Assembly (NCBI RefSeq): GCF_045679555.1
Contig: NC_092122.1
Location: 14,003,506 to 14,067,505, forward strand
DNA from: Salvelinus alpinus
Lineage: Eukaryota > Chordata > Actinopteri > Salmoniformes > Salmonidae
Direction of reading: 5' to 3'
DNA: 64,000 nt
Part shown: piece by piece, positions 36,290 through 49,929 of the stretch
Layout of the letters: every line of letters begins with the position of its first letter
How positions within the stretch are numbered: position 1 is the first letter of the stretch
Notes under the pieces: model-generated
Databases searched by the model: none
What the model was told of the DNA's origin: nothing
Seen by the model: only the letters and a program-made list of their open reading frames with translations
Translations under genes and position numbers: made by a program

Positions 36290-37072
36290 TAGGGATGTGC
36301 ACTGTTATTTGAATATCTGAACGGACGTTGGTATTAGAATACTTTTGAGTATAAATTTTAGGGCCCAATAAATGTATAGGCCTATTTTAACGCTGAAAGA
36401 ATTTTCTAAATGTAAAATATCCATGTTACATGCAAGAATATACCATGACATTTAAAATTATACTTTTAATAAAAACAAACCTTTCATTGTAGTTTATATG
36501 ACGTTCTCCCCATAAAAAAGACTAGCATTCAGGTGTTTGTTGGCCAATCACTGCGGTTCAATGGATAGTGGGTTCACTATTGCAATGCAAGATGGAATAT
36601 AATTGTGATTAAAAGTTAGCGAAATGAGTAGGTTACTACGAGCAACCAACAGGTAGGCAGTTGGGGGGGAGTGCAAAATGTGGCCTCAATTAGCCTAGCT
36701 AGCTATAGTTGGCTAGCTTAGCTTCTCTAGGCTACTCCAGTCAAGATGGGCACTGTTATATGGGATGATAAATAACATTGTGGCTTTTACAATCTAGGTA
36801 GTCTTGGCTGTAGACGAGTAGTGTCGCTCTCTGCCTCAGTCTGCTCATTCCCATCTCACTGGCACCTCCACAGCTCCCTCGTGCAGCAGTGCTCAAGTGT
36901 TTAAAAAACGTAGCAAAATGCATGTATTTCGGATATCCGACAAATCTAATTTGATTGGACACATGTGCCGAATACAACTTTCCCAACAACGCAGAGTTTA
37001 AAAAAAAAAAAGTAGAAACATATTTTCTGTTAAAAATATCTTGATATTATTTGAATAGTGACATTTTTGTTA
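36290..37072. mobile_element. Probable non-autonomous hAT-like element (TAGGGATGTGCA end)
   Basis: It begins TAGGGATGTGCACTGTTATT and near the right end has TGATATTATTTGAATAGTG followed by a degraded terminus. Inside, GGATATCCGACAAATCTAAT and CCAATAAATGTATAGGCC are motifs I recall from a dispersed salmonid element. No clear target duplication is visible, so the limits are approximate. The bases between 35984 and 36289 hold nothing recognised. Confidence 0.5.
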
Positions 37073-37244
37073 ACCCCCATCTGTGGCTCAGTCTGGGTTG
37101 CCTCTGTTTGTTTTGGTTGCCACGTTAATTGTCCCTGATTGCTTTGCTAATCATGATCCACATTAGGAATCTCTGCCTTCAAGGAGTAGGGCCAATTGGC
37201 TTAGAGAATCAGCTGTCAGAATGAATGGTTAATGACTCCCGAAG

Positions 37245-37455
37245 TTTTTTATTTTTTTAATTTTTTTATTTCACCTTTATTTAACCAGGTAGGCTAGTTG
37301 AGAACAAGTTCTCATTTGCAACTGCGACCTGGCCAAGATAAAGCATAGCAGTGTGAACAGACAACACAGAGTTACACATGGAGTAAACAATAAACAAGTC
37401 AATAACATGGTAGAAAAAAAGAGAATCTATATACAATGTGTGCAAAAGGCAAGTG
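37245..37455 (-). mobile_element. 3' end fragment of an RSg-1/L2-like LINE
   Basis: TTTATTTCACCTTTATTTAA, then CCAGGTAGGCTAGTTGAGAA and GCGACCTGGCCAAGATAAAG, reproduce the 3' tail of the LINE at 14363 with few changes (compare 14375-14450). About 210 bases survive, 5'-truncated. Confidence 0.85.
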
Positions 37456-40400
37456 GGATGGACTCCCTCCTATTAGCAGAAGGCCAGTAGTGGTAATGCA
37501 CCCAAGTCCTGGTCTTGAATGGAACTAAACCAAACACTCTAAGTCAATTCTCCCCAATACGCCACTACCCATCCCCCATTCATTGTAAACAAGCCTCATA
37601 TTTTCATTGGTCCCTAACAAGTCTTCCATGAAAACGTCTTTATTGGGTCTATAGGATTAGTAGTAATCTGCCTGTGGTTTGACTAGCCTTTTTTATTAAT
37701 AGTCAATCATGGTGCCACTATTCACCACTACTGTAATAATTGGCTTAGTCGTGAGACTACTGTGGCTTTAACATGACTCTAATGCTGCTACCACGCAGGT
37801 ACCCGAGTGACCACTGACCAGCCAGGCAGTGTAGGCTAATTGACATGGTAGAGTGACAAGTCTCCTTTCAGTTGCAGCTGTAGAGCTGTTATTTTATCTG
37901 CAACAATTGTTTATGGGGGTTGTCGGGTGCTGATGACATCAGCGGCCATTGACATGCCCTGAACCATGTCCCTTCCTGTTGACAAGGCAGTGACCTCTAG
38001 CTTTGATTGTAACAATGCTTTACAAGGAGGGTCACTCACTCCTCCTTGGGTGCAGTGACTGCACTGCACTCCCGCCACTTCTGAGTGCCAGGTTATAAAT
38101 ACCACCTGCACCAGTTCTTCTCAGTATAGATTGGTTTGTGGAGATGATTCTAAATTTGGGTATGAGTCACCGCCACACATACTCTGGACCGCTTAGCTTT
38201 GTACTGGAGGCCTGGCATGCATTTGGAGTTTGTGGACAGTCTGGCTTGAAAGGGTTTGTCTGTGTGAAACAGAGATCACCTACTAGTCACTGAACAATGG
38301 CCTCTGATGTTCACCTTTTGTTGTGAATGACCACCACTGTTCTCAACTATGGACCTGGAGGACTAGGCCTATTTGGTTGATTTGAAACATTGTTCATCTG
38401 AATCGGGTGTGTTAAGGCTTCCGCATACTACCAGTTCGGAATTGTTGTGATAATATGTGCACAAACATTTTGTGATGTTTTGGACTTCAGTGAGTTTTTT
38501 GGGGGGCTGGTTGGGCACTTGTTTTTTTTAAAATTATTATAATTTTTTCTGGAGGCAAGTTGAAGCAGATGATTACGCCCCTTCGTCTGATTGGTCAACA
38601 GTAGGGATTCTTCAATAAAAAATTACTTGTTTTTTTAATGCACATTTTCTCCCCCCATGAAATACTGAATCAAACATCTTAGATGTAAAACTGCGTGACT
38701 AAGACCTTGGCAAAAATGTCAAATTTAAGTTGTCATAAGATTATCTTAGATTAATTCTGAATATTTGGCTACGGTGTCTTAATGGACAAACGGTATTATT
38801 GCCACTTTTTCCAGGTTTTCAAGCATAAGTCTTTAAGGGAGTATGCGAGCACACTCTTTCGGCTACCTGAGTTTGACGAGGCACCAGCCGAACTGAAGCA
38901 TGCTGACGTCTTTACTGCTGGGGCACAAGCCCTCTAGGACCACTGAGTAAATTTGTAACCCGGAATTGTAACGCTTTCCACACAGTTGCTACCCAGAGGT
39001 GAGGGGTGGAGAGGAGGTACAGGGAGTTGTGAATGAGGGGGCAGGACTGGAGAAAGATGTTTGTAGATATGCACTGGATGGGTAGCATTCCGGCCCTGTC
39101 GTCCTGGCCTGTGAATTCCTCGCATGACAGTTGGTGGAAACCATGGCAAAGGCAGAGCAGGCATTCCTCAGCTGTCACGCCCCCCACACAGTCCTACCCT
39201 CCTCTTTCTGCCCTGCCTGCCAGCCTATCCCCAGGCGATGCCAGGACCCAGCTGACTGCTGCATACTGTGCCCTATCAAGGCTTGGCCTACACAGGGAAA
39301 CAACAGCCGTATTCACCCATATTTGGCCTTTCTCTTGTGTCATCCACATTGTATATCTTTGGTAATGCACTTAGTGTATGTAGTCTAGCTGGTACAGTTA
39401 TTGTCAAAGGATTACATTTTTACTGGCTCATCAAAATAGCTTTTTGTAAGTTGTGGTTTTGACGTCACGGTGATGGTTTTACGACACCATTGGGATAGGC
39501 TCGATAAAATGCCAACTGGTCACTTTTTTTACCTTAACAGTTTACATTCCACGCCCTCACTATCGGTGTGTGAACTCTTAACAATGTAACCATGGCAATG
39601 TCTTATGCCAAGCTACTAGCAGCTTGGCGGCCAATTTGCGTACATACAGAGTTACATAACCACTGACTGAGCAGAGTATCCAGCAGCAGTTCAGAATCAC
39701 ATGGACTGCATGAATATTGAAGTGGAACCTATGCAGACAGCAGTGCATGGGGCCCTCACTGCAGTTCCATCCAAAACAGCACCAGTTACATTAACACATT
39801 ACATAATTGCTCCAGCCCCAACCCTGAGATTCTCAGCTGTGGCAGAGGCTCCCAGTCGTCCATTGAGAGCCGGGGGGGGGGGGCTGTCTCATGGCAGGAA
39901 GCATAGATTAAACTTTCAGTAGAGGTGTTGAGATGTTTTTGCTGCTTGAATTGAATCTCTTGATTTAAATTTGGAAAATGTACTTGTTGACTTGATATTT
40001 TGAAGGTCTGGCCTTGTAAAGTGTCTTCACACAGATCCTATTGCTGAAATATTATGTTCTGGAACATTTCTTCCACCAGTCATGCGGCACTCTTTTGTTC
40101 TTAAGGCTGTAAACTCACTTACCCTGGTGGGAAGCGGAGAGCGTTTTGGTTTACCACGGATCACCTGATCTGAAGTGAGAATTGTGTGTCAGGACCTGAA
40201 AGCGCTGCCCAATTAGGGCTAGATTTAAGTTGATTTGGGGTGAAACGAGCTGTGTGACTTTTGATGACGGGGGAGCACCGTGTTCCTCATTGCTAGGGAC
40301 ATTTGTCGTTGTTCACCTTGGAAGATAATCAAAGGAATGCCGAACCAGGCTGAATACTTTCAGTCCGTTTTTTTTCTCCCCCATACCAAGGCCCAGAAGA

Positions 40401-43400
40401 TAGACATCATTCTCTACCTTTTCCTGTAGATGTCACTCCGAGTCGGTTTTCTCATTGAAGGTGTCTATTCCTAGCCCTAAACCAAAGTTGGAGGTGGCCT
40501 GTTTGGCAGTGGACTGGGTATGCAGGTGCTGTGCGAACACAGCACATGGCACTGTTTGGTTTGTGGAGGAGGGGAGTCTTACAGTGGAATGCCCCACTTC
40601 CTTTGTTGAAACCATTCTGAGGAATGGTCAGAAACCCCTGCCTCTGGTGTTGGGCCCTGTCAACAGAGGCTGTTTAGCTCTGCCAAAGGTCAGTGCCATT
40701 ACAAATGGCAGCTCTGAATTAAATGTAATTGTAGCCATTGGTTTATGGTGAAGGGGCTACTGTACAGCAGCTGGATGACCTTATATTTGTTATGCGATCG
40801 CGGTGATAATTCGTCACTGTTTGTCAAATTTTAAGACATTAAACAGTGGTCGTTTTTGGAGAACTTTGTAAAATCCATACTTCTTTCGTGGTTGAGGTGA
40901 GTTTAGCCGTTACTATTTAAAGCTCTTGAAGTACTTCTGGTAGAAAGGCACTATAGAAATCTTTTATTATAAGAAAAATATTTCAACCACCCCTTTTTTA
41001 TTGTAGATTAAATTTAGGCTTTCTAATTGACCTGCCCAAAGGCAGCAATTCATGCATTTATAATACACAGAGCAGCTTGAGAATACATTAATGTCACTCA
41101 GTTATTCATAGTATGGAATGAAGACAATCTGAATCGTATTACTCTATGCGTTCAGTCGTCTGTCTTGTAGAAAGGTTAATGGCTAATACAGTGATGTTTT
41201 CATAACCGTATCAGTCGATTGCTTGTCAGTTGTTATGGACACTAGTGCATTAATAACATATTATAATTCAAGTGTTACGGGTCAACCAACCCAATGTTGA
41301 TTCAACGTTGCCTTTGAATCATCAGCATAACCGTCACGGGCCTCTAGCTTGTGACAACTGTAATATTAGAAAAGCTCACAGAACTTGCACATTCTACCTG
41401 TTTATAATTGGTAGGTCTTGCTCTGTCAGGCGGGCCCTGTCTAAGTTTTCATTGAAGTGTTTCCACAAAACCTATAATCAAGTGCAGGAAGTCCTTGTGT
41501 CGTTGCGCTCGACTGCTTCTCAACATGTCAGGTAGTCTGCTGATCATGACACGTCTGCATGGCTTCCTTGCGCAATGTGTCACACATATTAGAAAGCAGA
41601 CACCTTCCATGCCTGTTCAACTTCAGATTTTCTTGGAAAAACGACTCAATGTTACCTCAAATAAAACACATTTAAAATATAGGCATAAACATTCACATTT
41701 TCTTGATGTATTGATACACAATTTCTTGATGCTTTAATTTTGAAAGGGCTCGATTGGTAGGAACTGTCTGAAGTATTTGAGACTAGCGTCACTGCAGGTT
41801 GAAACTAGTTCACCTGGGGTTGTAGGTAGAATTCCTCAGCAGGGGTGTAAACTCGACCCTCTTTTGCCACATGTGCTCAGACAGACGTGACAGCCTGGCA
41901 GGCTGTGGAGACGGACTTGACCTGTCACACACTAGCAACCGATAGGCTAGGTGCTCTATGGATGCCGGCCATGATCAAAACGAGACAATGAAGCTGGCGA
42001 CTCGGCTATACATTTAAAGGCAAAGTCACAGTTGATTTGAAACCAGAAGCTGCCATTCATCCACACCTGTGTACCACCCTCTCCCAAAAGTACATTTTGT
42101 GAGCTCTCTTTCCTACCCCTCTGCCCCATATCTCTGTCCACACTTGGGCCTTAGAGCTTAGAGCTGTTATTGAGCTGCTGCAAAAATTGTGGGATGACTT
42201 CAGCAGCGTGTCTTTTTATTCACCCTGTGGCACAGTCTCCTCTGCTCTAGATTGGTATTTAAACTATCCCAGGGTTCTTTGCTTTCCAGCAGTCATATGC
42301 CTCACTGAGTGTGGGTTTATAAGATGTTTTTGAACTGAAAACACCTGGATGCTGAAGACTGTGAATTCCTATGTCTTATGCAGCGAGGAGGACAATTAAG
42401 CCCAGAGTCTGTTTTGTTGTTGTCCTGGGAGGAAGAAGTTACATTCTTTCCATTAGTCTCAAAATGGCCGTATCTTTCCAGCCAGTGAAATTTGTGCAGC
42501 AAAAACTGTACTTAAAGCATTAACACAGAATTCTGCGCTTTTCATGCAAAAAAAAGAAAGCGTATGAAATATCTTGCTTCGTTTTGTAAACACCGATCTA
42601 AAATGCTGCTTATTGTAATTTCTGCATGGCATCAGACTAATGTAGTGTTTCTTGCTCTTCTCCACTCAAATGCTGTTAGATGAGAATTCACAATCAGCAG
42701 ACAGCCCTCTGACTGATGTGTAGATACTTTTCTTGGCGTAGCCTACTTTTCTCTGGTGAAATGCAAGATTAAATTCAAGCAAATTGTTAGGAAATGTAGC
42801 TGGCTACATTCTTTCTATAATAAACATTATAAATATGATGGCTTTTGTTGTAAGCAATGTAAAACGCAGGTGAAATTGTTTAAAATCAGATTCTTTGATG
42901 GTCTGCATTTTGAAAATGCAGATATCTGAACGCGATCCCTGAGGTGAAGCCCTGATTACAGCCTAGGTGAAGGACCATAAGATGTAGGCCTAGACCACCC
43001 TAGAGTATGAGTGAAGGCCCTACAGCCTACTAGACACGACAGGCTTCACGCCCCTATGTGGCTTCAAAGTGGGCTACTTGCCTTGCTTAATAGTCAACCA
43101 ACCCAGTACGCAACAAACTCTTTTTAGCTACCTTTGTACAGGCTAACCAGTCTGCCTCTTCCCCTTAGCCTGCGATGGATCTAGTTTTGTACTGAGCCAC
43201 CACCAGCCTTGTGACTATGTGCCAGTGAAACTGCTGCGTGCAGTTGTGCTGACAGGGGCTTTTAATTATAGTCTGTGGTGTGTGTGCTGTGCTACGTGCG
43301 TGTGTATTTGACTGCAGAGTAAAAGCAGTGAATAGAGCTGCGTGTCCGTGTGTTTGGCTTGTGAGTTTTGAAGGCTGCAGGCATTGGACATCATTCAAAA

Positions 43401-45330
43401 CCACTGATTTTATTTAGTATCTCCAGGTACAGTAATTTAGTGGTGCCATTAACACTGCTGAACAGACCAGAGTAGGAAACTATTCAGAACAGGAATATAC
43501 TAGAAGGTAAATGCACTTTTCTAAATCAGTGGACATTTTGGTTCAATGTCACCGTTTGCATATTTTTCACTGTTCATTTCCTAATATTGTAGACTTGACA
43601 TTTTGTAGAGCGTGAATATTGTCTGGTCGTTAAGTCTAATTGAGCTCCTATCCCAGATGTTGATAGCCTGCCAAATTAATAATTAAATGAACCAAAAATA
43701 AGCAGACTGTACATGTACCTGTCTGGAGAAAGGAGGCTACAGTCTCGGAAGCACAACAAAGTCAATCTAGAAGTATAACCTTTTCAATCCAAATAAGTGA
43801 ACTTTTTCTTTCACAAGCAATGAGCCGTTTAGCATACATTTACAAAATAGATAGAACTCTTGGTGTACCAGTAATTTTGGTCCAATTTAGTCTCCTCAGA
43901 CCACACTGGAGATTCATGTGAGCTTTCCAATGTAGTTGACATTTTCTGAGGCTCAGGGAGATTAGGTGTGCCTTTGGAAATCCCAACGCCCTAGTCTCCA
44001 CCAGAGCTTTTCTCTGCTCAGGACTCCTCATGTGGATTTTCATTGGCTAATTAAAGGTGTTCTCTGCTGTCGTCTGTTTTGAGAGGGCAGGAGGACTGAC
44101 AGGAATGTTTCTCTTCTTAAATGGGGGGGAATAGGATGTAGTGGGGGATGGGGGTGTTGGAGAGATTTCAGGCAGAGGAACAGGAAGTATTTGTTTATTT
44201 TCCTCATTTCCTCGTCGAGGCTCCACAAGTGAGCACGGCCTCATCTACTAACTCCTATTGCCTGCTTTTATCACTATAACCACCCTCCTTACCCAGCATT
44301 CGACACCACAACCACCACCACAGAACATACACCCAGCTCCTCTCCTACTTGAAAGCCCAGTCTGCAATATATGCCCCTCTTACATTGGAGAGCCAAGATA
44401 ACCCTCCTAATTGTGTAAACTGTTTCCTCTGACTACTGTGTGGCTTAGCTCTTTAAGGAAATCACTTTGATGCTTCTCTGTCTTGACTCGTTCTTTCCCA
44501 AAAGCAGCCTTTTGGTGATACCAGGAACGAAAGAGATCCTGTCTCGTGAGCTAGGCCTAAGAAGATAGGACCATCATGCACATTACATTGCCAATGTGAG
44601 ACATTGAGTTCAGATTCACGTGTGGAGGTGTTGATGGTGGCGCAGGGCCGGTGGACAACGGCTAGAGCCTTTACTCCAAAGGCTATGGAGGTGATCCATT
44701 TTTTTCAACCATAATGGCTATGGATTGTTTGAATGCCTGGCGGGCAGACACAAGCATACACGCTGTCCCTTTAACCTCTGGAGTTCAGGCAGTGCTTGCC
44801 TGGAGAATGACATGAACAACAGGCTTCATCAGTATTTTCTGCTCATGGCTGTAGGTTAACCCACAACGCACGGTATTAAAGGAGATTGTGCTACACACAC
44901 ACTGGTGTTACGGTGGCCGTGTCTGACCTCGTTGCCCCCCAACTCATTTGCCCCCCCCCCCCCCCCTCGGACCACTGACAGTAACAGCTCATGGAAACAA
45001 ACTTGTCTCTCAAGCAGGGCTATTGTTTTGGCTGCAGAGCATAAACCACAATGTATAGTTACAATCTCCCTGGACTTTTCCCCCCCTCTGCTTCAATCCT
45101 GGCCTTTTTCCATGGGAATCCCAGAGCCATATATGGTCATCCTCAGCAGCAGTGGAGGCAGAGTTCTCTGTGCAGCCGGGTTACTGCTCCCAACAGGGCT
45201 CATCTAGTGGAGGAACCCAGCTGGCCGGCCCGCAGCGCTTTCCCCGCCAACCCTTCCCCTGGCCTCCTGCAGTAGCTTTGTGCTTTTAAATCACACACAC
45301 ACATTCGCTCACTTGCTCCCTCTTTTTAAT
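37456..45330 (+). other. Intron 1, central part
   Basis: Nearly 8 kb with no recognised exon or transposon. A poly-G run of 12 lies at 39872-39883 and a poly-C run of 16 at 44951-44966. Open frames of 60-110 codons occur on both strands, mostly overlapping, without family motifs. Confidence 0.5.
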
Positions 45331-45359
45331 TTTCTCTCTCTCTCTCTCTCTCTCTCGCG

Positions 45360-45404
<45 letters not shown>

Positions 45405-45411
45405 GCACACA
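45331..45411. repeat. (CT)n then (CA)n compound microsatellite
   Basis: CT units to about 45356, a CGCGAG break, then CA units to about 45402 and GCGCACACA. Confidence 0.97.
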
Positions 45412-46302
45412 GTAAGAAGGAATTCCTTTTGTGGAAGTGACTGCGTGCCTTTGAGCCGGTGACATAGCCCAGTAGGTGTGGCCAGAGCGTCACTCGAAGC
45501 GCTGAGGAGTATTACTTATCTGGGAAGTAATCCACTGCTATGCTAGACTGTGGCTTGGCTGCAGATATGCTAGGTGGCTGCGGAAAGGAAGCAAGCTTGC
45601 GAGGGAGAGAAAGGGGCCAGTGTTGGTCTCCAGGAGAAGCTGCTTTGTCTCCATACTGTTGCTTTAGAAGGGAGTAAAAGGTATTTTCCAAAAAGATAAC
45701 AAGGGCTCCACAGTGGAGCCCATCTCCTGTTATTACATTTAGTTGCTGACTCAAAAAGCCAGCGGTCATATTTGGGTTGTACACGTGATATTTTAAAGCC
45801 AGGCCCATGATGGATGTTTTGCTATTTCTGACAGCTACTCAAATGTTGCACTGCCTTCATCTCTCTCCTCTGAAATTAGATTACCAGTTTCGTTTTCTCA
45901 AAAGGCCTGTGAGGCTTGTCTGAAACTTGAGAGAATGGTGATAGTTTCTACAGAAGAAAATACATCAGTTATACTTTTTTATGGTGTTGATATTGTGACG
46001 AATAATTCTGTCCTATTTTCAAAGGGCTCAAAGTGCTTGGTGGCTGTGCTGGTGCTTTGATCCCACCTGGAGAGAGAGCGAGGCCTGAGTCAGTCGTTAT
46101 GGGTTTAAACAGCTGCTCAGTCACCACACTGTTCTCCACTCATGGCACTCAGTGTTTTGTTTGTCATCTGTTCTGAGCTGGTTCCTGTACTAAAACAGTT
46201 TCTAAAACCAGCACTGGATGTGCCAACACCCATACCTATGTTTCCTGATCAGGAGCCCACAATATAACCTACAGTTATGGCCCTGATATGATCCTGGTAA
46301 CG
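45412..46302 (+). other. Intron 1, unannotated stretch
   Basis: Nothing recognised. Confidence 0.4.
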
Positions 46303-46415
46303 TTACATTTGCTTTAGTCCTTTAGCAGATGCTCTTATCCATAGTGATTTACAGTAGTGAACCCACAACCCTATCGTTGCAAGTGCAATGCTCTACCAAC
46401 TGAGCCACACTGGTA
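46303..46415 (-). mobile_element. tRNA-derived SINE
   Basis: Read on the minus strand it has TGGCTCAGTTGGTAGAGC (tRNA D-arm/A-box), GGGTTGTGGGTTC (B-box region), then GGATAAGAGCATCTGCTAAA and GCAAATGTAACG, the tail shared by many teleost SINEs. The internal sequence is too diverged and short to fold as a functional tRNA. A scrap of the same tail (AGCAGACAGTCTCTTATC) is at about 52057. Confidence 0.75.
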
Positions 46416-46509
46416 CAAGTCACGTTGTCGGGAAATACACAGGGTCCTAGCCATGGCTACTAGTGGTTGGAATGACCTGTTGGAGACCTGTCTGCTGGTG
46501 GGTTGATAC

Positions 46510-47478
46510 CAGGGTTTCCGTTAGCTGGGAGTAGCCAGCCTTTGTCTGATTTATTTAAAATAACTTAAAGCCGATAAGTACAATTTTGCCGGCCAATTGT
46601 CTGTGAGGAGTCCCATTGCAAAATAATAATTTTTTGCCTATTCATTGATGGAAATACCAGTCTGTAAAAATATGTTGACTGGTCATGCTTATCAGTCTAT
46701 AGGTTAATTTGCATTATTTGGTGGAATTGTCACATGCATACAGAGCCCTTTGAGTGTAAAATCTGCCAGACAGCACAAGAGCTGCTGCTGCATCATTTGG
46801 GCTTTCAAGACAACTGGGAACTCTGAAAAATACAAGGTCAAATCATGTCAGTTTGGAAAGTCGGAGCGCTTGAAAGAGGCCTGAGATTCCGAGTTGGATA
46901 TACTTACAAAATTATTTTTCCTAGTCCCTGCTATTTTATTACCCCCCCCCCCCCCCCCCCGCACTGAAGTCGGATTTCATAGCTCCCAGTTTTGAACGTG
47001 GCATCAAACTGCAACAGAAGGCAGGCTTCATCAGAATGTCACACACCGCTTTGCAGTGAGCTGGAGGCCGTATGCATTTTGAAAACTTATACTAAATTGT
47101 TTTAAACCTGAATGTTTTAATACATATTATCACATTTTATAAGTCTTACTTTGCTTCAAAGTAACCTATTGTCCTCTTTCTAAATTTCTAATGGATATTT
47201 TCATCTGTCACGTGAAACCGCTTGCATGTGCAGTGCCCTTGTGACAAGTGTTTCCCGCTAATTCCGTTATGGAACAAACATTCACGTGGAGCCTACTGAA
47301 TTGTGTACATTGCTGCGCCTATAATGTAAAGAAATAAGTTTATCAACATTTAGAATCTAAACGTTCTGATCTGTTGCATCAGACTCGTTGCGTTAACTTT
47401 TTTTATTTAATGTTGTCTAGGCCTACTGGTTGTGTGAATTTGGGATCTACCGTTTTACAACTGTTCCAGAGTCTGTTT
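46510..47478 (+). mobile_element. CAGG-terminated element, partial copy 1
   Basis: It starts CAGGGTTTCCGTTAGCTGG and follows the complete copy at 61516-63069 through CCAATTGTCTGTGAGGAGTC, TTTTTGCCTATTCATTGATGG, CAACAGAAGGCAGGCTTCAT and GTTATGGAACAAACATTC to GGCCTACTGGTTGTGTG and CAGAGTCTGTTT. The last 320 bases of the complete copy, including its right end, are missing. It carries an inserted palindromic MITE that copy 2 lacks. No coding frame is evident. Confidence 0.8.
46807..47001. mobile_element. Palindromic MITE inside copy 1, with poly-C run
   Basis: CAAGACAACTGGGAACTCTG on the left is matched inverted by AGCTCCCAGTTTTGAACG on the right, and the segment is absent at the same place in copy 2. 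A 19-base C run (46942-46960) lies inside. Confidence 0.65.
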
Positions 47479-49676
47479 GCCATCGGAGGGCCCTGCCAGA
47501 GGAAGTGGTGGGAGGGGTCCTCAAGTGTCTTCTCCTTGATGTGGAGTGTTGCTAAAGTTAGCTTGGAGCGCTCTGCACGACCCCCCCCCCCCCCCCCACC
47601 GTATCAGTAGGAAGTACAGTGCCTTTTAAAGTATGGAAAAAGCCCTCTGTCCTTTTTCTGTACTGTGGGTGGGAGATGGGGTTTGGAAGCGGTCGCAGGT
47701 TCTTTATGTTGTATGAAATGTTTTCCTATTGTGTGACTTCATTGTAATAGATAGGAGAACCTGTATACATGGGCTAGGATACTATTTTTGGAGAAATACT
47801 CTTGGTTGGAGCATAATGGTTAAACACATTTGACAGTAAATGAATATCTAAAATGCATTGTGGTCATATTACATTATTTGTCAGACTTTGCAGTGTCGGC
47901 CTCAAGTCTGGTTATATGGATGACAGACACGCCATTAGCAAGAAGTTGTATTTTTTGAGGGGGAGATTGTGGGTTTTTCCACAGAAATGGCCACAAGGAT
48001 AGCCACCCTGAAGTTTCAGTTCACTTAATGTAGGCTGTCTCCATTATATTTGTTGTATCCATTTAAGCTAACCTAATTATGGTTCATGGTGACCTATGCT
48101 TTCAACCTGTCCAATAATATATTCTGGAGATGAGCACTGGTACCTTTGCTGAGAGGTCTAGCACCAGAGAACAGTGTTTCTGTCCTTTGACCATAAGCGG
48201 TCATGAGAACAGTGGTGGGGTGAACAAAAACTCGGAACGTCCAAAAAGAGAAGGAACCCTTCTCTCCCCCTGTTCTCAAGATTAGCTGTTGATCTTGTAC
48301 TTGCGAGGTCTGGTCTGTGCGCTGCCTCCGGGGGCTGTCTGAGCAACCCCAGTGTGCTTTAAATGAACTATTTTCTCTCTTTATTTATGTTTCTTACAAA
48401 GGCCCGACAAGACTGAACTCTCATCGTCTTCTGTTTTTGGTTGCCATGGCCCAGGCTCTCGTGGTGGGTGGGGGGGGGGCGCAAGTCATTGGTGCATTTT
48501 TGGTCGTGCTCTGAGAACAGCTTTGCCTATCTCTGCCCGCTAGCCAGGGCTCTTGAAATCCTCTATTTTAGCATTGGGCTGGTGCATATGGACACTATTT
48601 TTTCTGCTCTTAATGTTTCCATATTTATCTCTGCTGCTCAGGGTGGGTTCATTAAGTTAATCTATAGATAGTGCCCTGTAATCAGCCCCATATGGGTGCC
48701 CTAAATTGAAGAGAATGTGTGAGGCGCATAGGGCACTGCTTCACTTGCCTTGCGGTTGGAGAAAGTCTCGACTGCTGGGGGACAGTCAATCTTTGTAGCC
48801 TGAGCTTGTGAACACAGCCAGCATGGAGGCTACCTCCAAGCGTCTCTTCCAGCAGACGAGGTTGGTTCTGTCATGTGTATCTTATAAACGTTCTACTGGT
48901 TAGTTCCCTCTTTACTTCCAACTGTCTTCTCCATTAAACAACGTTTGACAAGGCCAGGACAGATGCAGAGAATTCACTTGCGGATATCATTTCCTGCAGT
49001 CAGCACATGGACAGCTAGCTAGCAGGACCATGATGTGGAGGCATTTGGCTGTGCTAACATTGTGGTTTACTGCGTGAACCCAGTGGGTTTTTGTATGGGT
49101 CAGGTTTCACTGGGGTGTTTAGGCTCTGCTCTCAGACTACAAGAGACAGCCTCTATCTCTTTTGTGAAGTGTGCACTCATAGCCACAGTCACTTCCTGGC
49201 ACATGCCGGCTGACGCTCCACTAATGGGAATGGGTAATCGAATGTACACACACCCAATAAACACGCACAGGTTTGATTTAGGAGTACTTTTCAGTGTTTG
49301 AAAAGAGCATCGGTTACAACAGTCCTGTGTTGTAGTCTTTAAAGTACCCTCCAGTGAAAATAAGATGCTAAGTGTTCTGTCACTTAGCAGCACTGAGATT
49401 GAGTGCAGACTAGTTACACCTGTGGTAAATTCCCACACAGTTTCTCTAATCACAAGCAGGACTGGTAAGAATTGATCCACTATTATAAATAATTCCAGTA
49501 GCCGCATTTGAATAAAACGTAAATGTAGAGATTCTTAAGAACGGTACAGAGCTGTGTCTTTCATAGAAATGTAAAAAACAATATTGCAACTGGTAAGGAT
49601 GATTACATCTCGATTTACTTGAACTTAATTAAACATAAATAAACAGACTGTTTTTCAGATGGAGAGGCAAGTACAT
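47479..49676 (+). other. Intron 1, unannotated stretch with homopolymer runs
   Basis: Poly-C of 17 at 47581-47597 and poly-G of 10 at 48470-48479. Otherwise nothing recognised. Confidence 0.5.
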
Positions 49677-49929
49677 TTTAAAGCTGCAATATGTAACCTT
49701 TGGACAAACTGACCAAATTCACATTGACAGATCTATAACTCACATTTCTTTCTCATTTGAAAGCAAGTCTAAGAAGCAGTAGATCTGTTCTGTTCTTTGT
49801 GCTATTTCTACGCTTCAAATAGCAGGAAATACAATATTTCTCTACACTAGCTTGTTTTGTCACAAACTGAAACTATTAAAATTATTAACCAGGAAATGGC
49901 GGAGCTATTTCTCCATAGTGCATCTCTAA
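49677..49929. repeat. Dispersed salmonid-type repeat
   Basis: TTTTAAAGCTGCAATATGTA at the left and AACCAGGAAATGGCGGAGC then CATAGTGCATCTCTAA at the right match a repeat I recall as common in salmonid introns. Here it is internally shortened. No coding capacity; superfamily not assigned. Confidence 0.55.

Noticed and set aside
45350..45361. TCTCGCGAG copy in intron 1
   Set aside because: It is formed by chance at the junction of the CT and CA microsatellites.
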